Shown here: in pieces, positions 37,535 through 39,164 of the stretch
Position numbering within the stretch: position 1 is the first letter of the stretch
How the letters are laid out: each line of letters begins with the position of its first letter
DNA from: Streptomyces huasconensis
GTDB lineage: Bacteria > Actinomycetota > Actinomycetes > Streptomycetales > Streptomycetaceae
Length of the DNA stretch: 39,164 nucleotides
Direction: 5' to 3'
NCBI GenBank assembly: GCA_004010275.1
Contig: RBWT01000068.1
Location: 1 to 39,164 of the forward strand
Position numbers and translations under genes: made by a program
The notes under the pieces: model-generated
Told to the model about the DNA's origin: nothing
The model's input: only the letters and a program-made list of their open reading frames with translations
Databases searched by the model: none

Positions 37535-39052
37535 ATGTCGCGCGCCCGTCGCACCGCTCGTCTCACCTTGCCCGTGATCGCCGCCTCCTTGCTGGTGGGC
37601 GGCGGTCTCTCCGCCCTCACGCTCGGGCAGGGCACCGCCCGTGCCGCCGCTCCCGCCGCCGACGCGCCCGCCGCCGGGCGCGCGGGGGTCGCGGCGAAGA
37701 CGACGGACGACTTCAACGGCGACGGCTACGGCGACCTGGTCGTCGGCGCCCCGGGCGGTACGGTCTCCGGGCAGGCCAAGGCCGGGTACGTGGTGGTGAC
37801 GTACGGGGCGAAGGGCGGCCTCGACCCGGCCCGCAAGAAGGTCATCAGCCGCTCCACGACCGGGGTGCCCGGCGCGGCCACCGCCAAGCAGGAGTTCGGC
37901 AGGTCGTTCACCAAGGGCGATCTGGACCGCGACGGCTACACCGACCTGGTCATCGGCGTCGAGAGCAGGAGTGCGGCGGGCGCGGTGGTCCTGTGGGGCT
38001 CCGCGTCCGGCCTGACCGGCGGCACGAAGATCGCCGCCCATGGGCTGGCCCCGCAGGCCGGTGACTTCGACGGCGACGGCACCACCGACCTCGCCCTGTT
38101 CTCCGGGGCGGGCTACTACGGAGACGACCCGGTCGGCCAGCAGGCCCGCCTCTGGAAGGGCCCCATCGCGCGGACCGGCACGCCGGCCAAGACCCTCGAC
38201 TTCATGGACAAGTCGCAGTGGTGGGACTACGACAGCGGGCAGCGCCCCGACCCGACCTGCGCCGACCGGGAGTGCATCGACGGCCCCCGCTCCGTGGAGG
38301 GTCCGGTCGTCCCCAAGGCCGTCGGTGACATCAACGGCGACGGCCGCGCCGACATCGCCATGAACGACTACTCCGGTGACGGCGAATGGGGCAACAGCGT
38401 CCTGTACGGCACACCGACCGGCTTCAAGCGCGGCCGGGCACCGGGCTCGGCCGGCGAGCTGGCCATCGGCGACATCAACGGCGACCACTACGACGACCTG
38501 GTGCTCGGTGACGACGACTACGACTCGGGGGTCAGGGTCGCCTTCGGCTCGGCCGACGGCCTCAAGGCGGAGACGCAGAAGTTCGACCAGAACCTGCCGG
38601 GCGTGCCCGGCGCCGAGGAGGACGGGGACCGGTTCGGCAGGGCGGTCGCCGTCGGCGACGTGACGGGTGACGGGTACGCGGATATCGCGGTCGGTGTCAT
38701 CGGCGAGGACGTCGGCAGCGTCAGCAACGCGGGCGCCGTCGTCCTGGTGCGCGGCAGCGCCGGTGGCGTGACCGGGTCCGGGGCCCAGGTCTTCCACCAG
38801 AACACGGCGGGCGTACCCGGCGCCGCGGAGAAGGACGACTTGTTCGGTGTGGCCACCGCGCTGCTCGATGTCACCGGTGACGGCCGCGCCGACCTCGCTG
38901 CCTCCTCTGTCGAGGAGAATGCCCGGGCGGGCGCGGTGTGGTCGCTGCGCGGTACGTCCACGGGCCTGACCGCCACGGACTCCGTCGCCTTCGGGCCGAA
39001 GGACGTCGCGGCTCCGAACACCGCGGCGCTCTTCGGCAGTGCGCTGCGCTGA
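37535..39052 (+). CDS. Secreted FG-GAP repeat (integrin-like beta-propeller) protein
   Basis: Intact 505 residues from ATG 37535 (GAGGGAAG ahead); TTG 37517 is in frame but unlikely. Signal peptide RARRTARLTLPVIAASLLVG, with cleavage near ARA. Seven calcium-loop repeats of the DxDGDGxxDL form are visible: DFNGDGYGDLVVG, DLDRDGYTDLVIG, DFDGDGTTDLALF, DINGDGRADIAMN, DINGDHYDDLVLG, DVTGDGYADIAVG and DVTGDGRADLAAS, predicting a seven-bladed propeller with Ca2+ in the blades. The function may be adhesion or carbohydrate interaction. A strong terminator follows. Confidence 0.93.
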   Translation: MSRARRTARLTLPVIAASLLVGGGLSALTLGQGTARAAAPAADAPAAGRAGVAAKTTDDFNGDGYGDLVVGAPGGTVSGQAKAGYVVVTYGAKGGLDPARKKVISRSTTGVPGAATAKQEFGRSFTKGDLDRDGYTDLVIGVESRSAAGAVVLWGSASGLTGGTKIAAHGLAPQAGDFDGDGTTDLALFSGAGYYGDDPVGQQARLWKGPIARTGTPAKTLDFMDKSQWWDYDSGQRPDPTCADRECIDGPRSVEGPVVPKAVGDINGDGRADIAMNDYSGDGEWGNSVLYGTPTGFKRGRAPGSAGELAIGDINGDHYDDLVLGDDDYDSGVRVAFGSADGLKAETQKFDQNLPGVPGAEEDGDRFGRAVAVGDVTGDGYADIAVGVIGEDVGSVSNAGAVVLVRGSAGGVTGSGAQVFHQNTAGVPGAAEKDDLFGVATALLDVTGDGRADLAASSVEENARAGAVWSLRGTSTGLTATDSVAFGPKDVAAPNTAALFGSALR

Positions 39053-39071
39053 CCCCCGCCGCAGCGGGTGA

Positions 39072-39114
39072 CGGCCCGGTCCGAGACCTCCCCTGCGGGT
39101 CTCGGGCCGGGCCG
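39072..39114 (+). terminator. Strong terminator after the FG-GAP gene
   Basis: A 17-bp stem (39072-39088 with 39098-39114) with one G-U pair and a 9-base loop, 20 bases after the stop. Confidence 0.85.
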
Positions 39115-39164
39115 CGGTCCTGGTGCGCGGTCCGCTGCCGGGCGGTGTCGGACCGGGCGGGCCG

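Overview
The window is a chromosomal segment of an actinobacterium, almost certainly a Streptomyces or close relative. The evidence is very high G+C with third-position G/C bias, many GTG starts with AGGAGG-type ribosome binding sites, Streptomyces-type -10 elements (TAGNNT), a WhiB-family protein, secreted LVIVD/DUF305/FG-GAP proteins, a PAS-GAF-SpoIIE phosphatase and a DasR-like operator. I see no rRNA, tRNA, CRISPR array, insertion sequence or phage gene. The dominant oddity is technical: about two thirds of the genes carry one or more single-base reading-frame breaks, often in C or G runs, yet protein similarity continues on both sides. This looks like uncorrected indels in the assembly rather than mass pseudogenisation, so split genes are annotated here as single CDS with the break positions stated.

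Layout. 1-3886: an Mrr-type nuclease (5' truncated), a small membrane-anchored protein, a PAP2 phosphatase, a HAD hydrolase and a TetR regulator with a palindromic operator. 3865-6227: divergent secreted LVIVD beta-propeller protein and DUF305 lipoprotein sharing an operator-like inverted repeat. 6350-9834: an FprA-type ferredoxin reductase, an ArsR regulator divergent from an old-yellow-enzyme-like oxidoreductase, and a VOC protein. 9933-11084: a WhiB-like protein and a secreted PheC-like cyclohexadienyl dehydratase.

11205-21119: a peptide-utilisation locus. A ROK repressor is translationally coupled to an M81 (MlrC-like) metallopeptidase. Divergent to them is a dipeptide ABC transporter: lipoprotein SBP, two permeases, and one polypeptide with two ATPase domains. 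It is followed by an overlapping homocysteine S-methyltransferase gene. 21157-26172: an Asp-box beta-propeller, uracil-DNA glycosylase, a BadF-type N-acetylglucosamine kinase, a CbiX-family protein, and a lactonase whose promoter contains a DasR-box-like palindrome. 26293-28187: an overlapping sensor kinase/response regulator pair.

28395-28551 holds a strongly structured intergenic RNA candidate with a classic terminator, possibly the scr5239 sRNA homologue. 28788-33904: a FUSC transporter-like protein, a hypothetical protein, and a PAS-PAS-GAF-PP2C phosphatase. 33912-39052: a cell-surface/secretome cluster made of a peptidoglycan-binding protein, two paralogous small secreted Trp/Cys-motif proteins (one with a repeat-encoded His-rich N terminus), a divergent AraC regulator with an 18-bp perfect palindrome between, a secreted intradiol dioxygenase and a seven-repeat FG-GAP protein. 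The best candidates for undescribed biology are this secretome cluster, the ROK-M81-Dpp locus, the extracytoplasmic PheC-like enzyme and the structured RNA.
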